A DNA stretch of 7,124 bases from Flavobacterium sp. (GTDB lineage Bacteria; Bacteroidota; Bacteroidia; Flavobacteriales; Flavobacteriaceae): positions 1 through 7,124 of the forward strand of contig JAGNPF010000073.1 in the NCBI GenBank assembly GCA_017989775.1, written 5' to 3'. The position numbers were made by a program, and so were the translations under genes. Shown piece by piece: positions 6,363 to 7,124 of the stretch. Position 1 is the first letter of the stretch. Each line of letters opens with the position of its first letter. The notes below the pieces were generated by a model. The model saw only the letters and a list, made by a program, of their open reading frames with translations, searched no databases and was not told where the DNA came from.

Positions 6363-7124
6363 ATGACTCAAAACACCACCGACCAATTTTTCAAGAACCC
6401 CGTTTTAGGGCATCCCGCCGGATTATTTGTACTGTTTTTTACCGAAATGTGGGAACGATTCTCCTTCTACGGAATGCGCTCCCTGCTCATCTTGTTCTTG
6501 ACCGCTTCGGCCATGGACGGAGGTTGGGAATGGAGCCGCGAAAATGCCTCCTCCCTATTTGGTTCTTACGTCGGACTGGTTTATTTGTCCACGATGTTGG
6601 GCGGTTATTTTGCCGATAAAATCATTGGTTTTCGTTGGGCAGTTGTCGTTGGAGCCGTCTTGATGACTTTGGGGCACGCCTCGATGGCGGTTGAAACAGA
6701 ATTCTCCATTTATTTGGGATTGGTATTGTTGGTTTTCGGCAATGGCTTTTTCAAACCCAACATGACTTCCATCATTTCCGAAATGTACAAAGACCGTCCC
6801 GAGAAAAAAGACGGAGCCTATACCCTATTTTACATGGGCGTCAATGCAGGTGCTTTCTTCGGGATATTGCTTTGCGGTTATTTGGGCGAAAAAGTGGGCT
6901 GGAGTTACGGTTTTGGACTGGCTGGAATTTTTATGTTCTTCGGAATGTTGCAATTTTGGTTATCCCAAAACATTTTTGGAGACATTGGTTTAAAACCAAG
7001 TGCTGAAAGCAAGGCAAAAGTACAAGCGGCAGATACCGACAAAAGAAATCCGTTCACACCAATACAACTGGTATTGATAGCCATCATGGCCACCTTGGGC
7101 TTGTTGTGGATTTTGAATGCTCCG
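6363..7124 (+). CDS. POT/PTR2-family proton-coupled oligopeptide transporter, copy 3, 3' partial
   Basis: An ATG at 6363 opens a frame that runs without a stop to the window end, 254 codons or about half a POT protein. Translated by eye: it starts MTQNTTDQFF, then GHPAGL (16-21); the TM1 motif E28, E31, R32, F33, F35, Y36 and R39; GGYFADKIIG (80-89); GNGFFKPN (126-133, K131); and PTR2 signature FYMGVNAG (156-163, N161). The first six helices and part of the extra-helix region are present; the TM7 and TM10 glutamates lie beyond the edge. It resembles copy 1 more than copy 2 in the SYVGLVYL stretch. The loop between TM1 and TM2 is about 5 residues longer than in the other copies and tryptophan-rich (GGWEW, 53-57). 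Only 6 nt separate it from copy 2, with no promoter or terminator between, so cotranscription is likely. The break is the window edge, not a mutation. Confidence 0.93.
   Translation, partial: MTQNTTDQFFKNPVLGHPAGLFVLFFTEMWERFSFYGMRSLLILFLTASAMDGGWEWSRENASSLFGSYVGLVYLSTMLGGYFADKIIGFRWAVVVGAVLMTLGHASMAVETEFSIYLGLVLLVFGNGFFKPNMTSIISEMYKDRPEKKDGAYTLFYMGVNAGAFFGILLCGYLGEKVGWSYGFGLAGIFMFFGMLQFWLSQNIFGDIGLKPSAESKAKVQAADTDKRNPFTPIQLVLIAIMATLGLLWILNAP

Noticed and set aside
3305..6457. Identical GAAATGTGGGAACG in all three transporter genes (3305, 4926, 6444), considered as a repeat or recombination site
   Set aside because: It encodes the invariant E-M-W-E-R of the POT TM1 motif, so protein constraint plus shared codon bias explains it.
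6905..7093. 62-codon open frame on the - strand at the window end
   Set aside because: It is antisense to the third transporter, whose + strand reading has all the POT motifs; the reverse frame is an artefact of hydrophobic-codon composition.
1..7124. Search for CRISPR arrays, tRNA/rRNA, insertion sequences, toxin-antitoxin or defence genes
   Set aside because: No regular spaced repeats, cloverleaf-like segments, transposase motifs or unexplained gene-sized frames were seen; essentially all gene-sized DNA is accounted for by five gene families' members on the + strand.

Overview
The window looks like chromosomal DNA of a Flavobacterium-type member of the Bacteroidota (Flavobacteriaceae). Three things point there: the protein sequences (a TamL/BamA-like barrel, a class II aldolase and a flavobacterial-type AccD); AT-rich intergenic DNA; and starts with A/T-rich leaders and no Shine-Dalgarno sequence (none of the five visible starts has a GGAGG-like element). 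A TAnnTTTG-type -7 box ahead of the aldolase gene also fits. The genus is an inference from sequence feel, not from a database search.

Layout: all genes lie on the + strand. Positions 1-888 hold the C-terminal barrel of an Omp85/TamA-type outer-membrane assembly protein whose start lies outside the window. fbaA (958-2025, class II fructose-bisphosphate aldolase) follows a 69-nt gap with a probable promoter. A 77-nt gap built of short direct and inverted repeats separates it from accD (2103-2957, acetyl-CoA carboxylase carboxyltransferase beta subunit), which ends in a clear intrinsic terminator. A 287-nt intergenic region with further inverted repeats leads to three tandem, divergent proton-coupled oligopeptide transporters of the POT/PTR2 family: 3245-4768, 4845-6356, and one cut off by the window end (6363-7124). 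An intrinsic terminator sits between transporters 1 and 2. Transporters 2 and 3 are only 6 nt apart and are probably cotranscribed.

Function: the left half is housekeeping (outer-membrane assembly, glycolysis/gluconeogenesis, fatty-acid initiation). The right half is a peptide-uptake cluster, plausible for a proteolytic, peptide-feeding bacterium. I see no CRISPR, mobile element, RNA gene, toxin-antitoxin, defence or phage signature, and no convincing undescribed system. The points most worth a second look are the AccD that has lost all four zinc-ribbon cysteines, the transporter triplication with paralogue-specific loops, a terminator that appears to overlap the promoter of the next transporter gene, and the repeat/hairpin gap between fbaA and accD.
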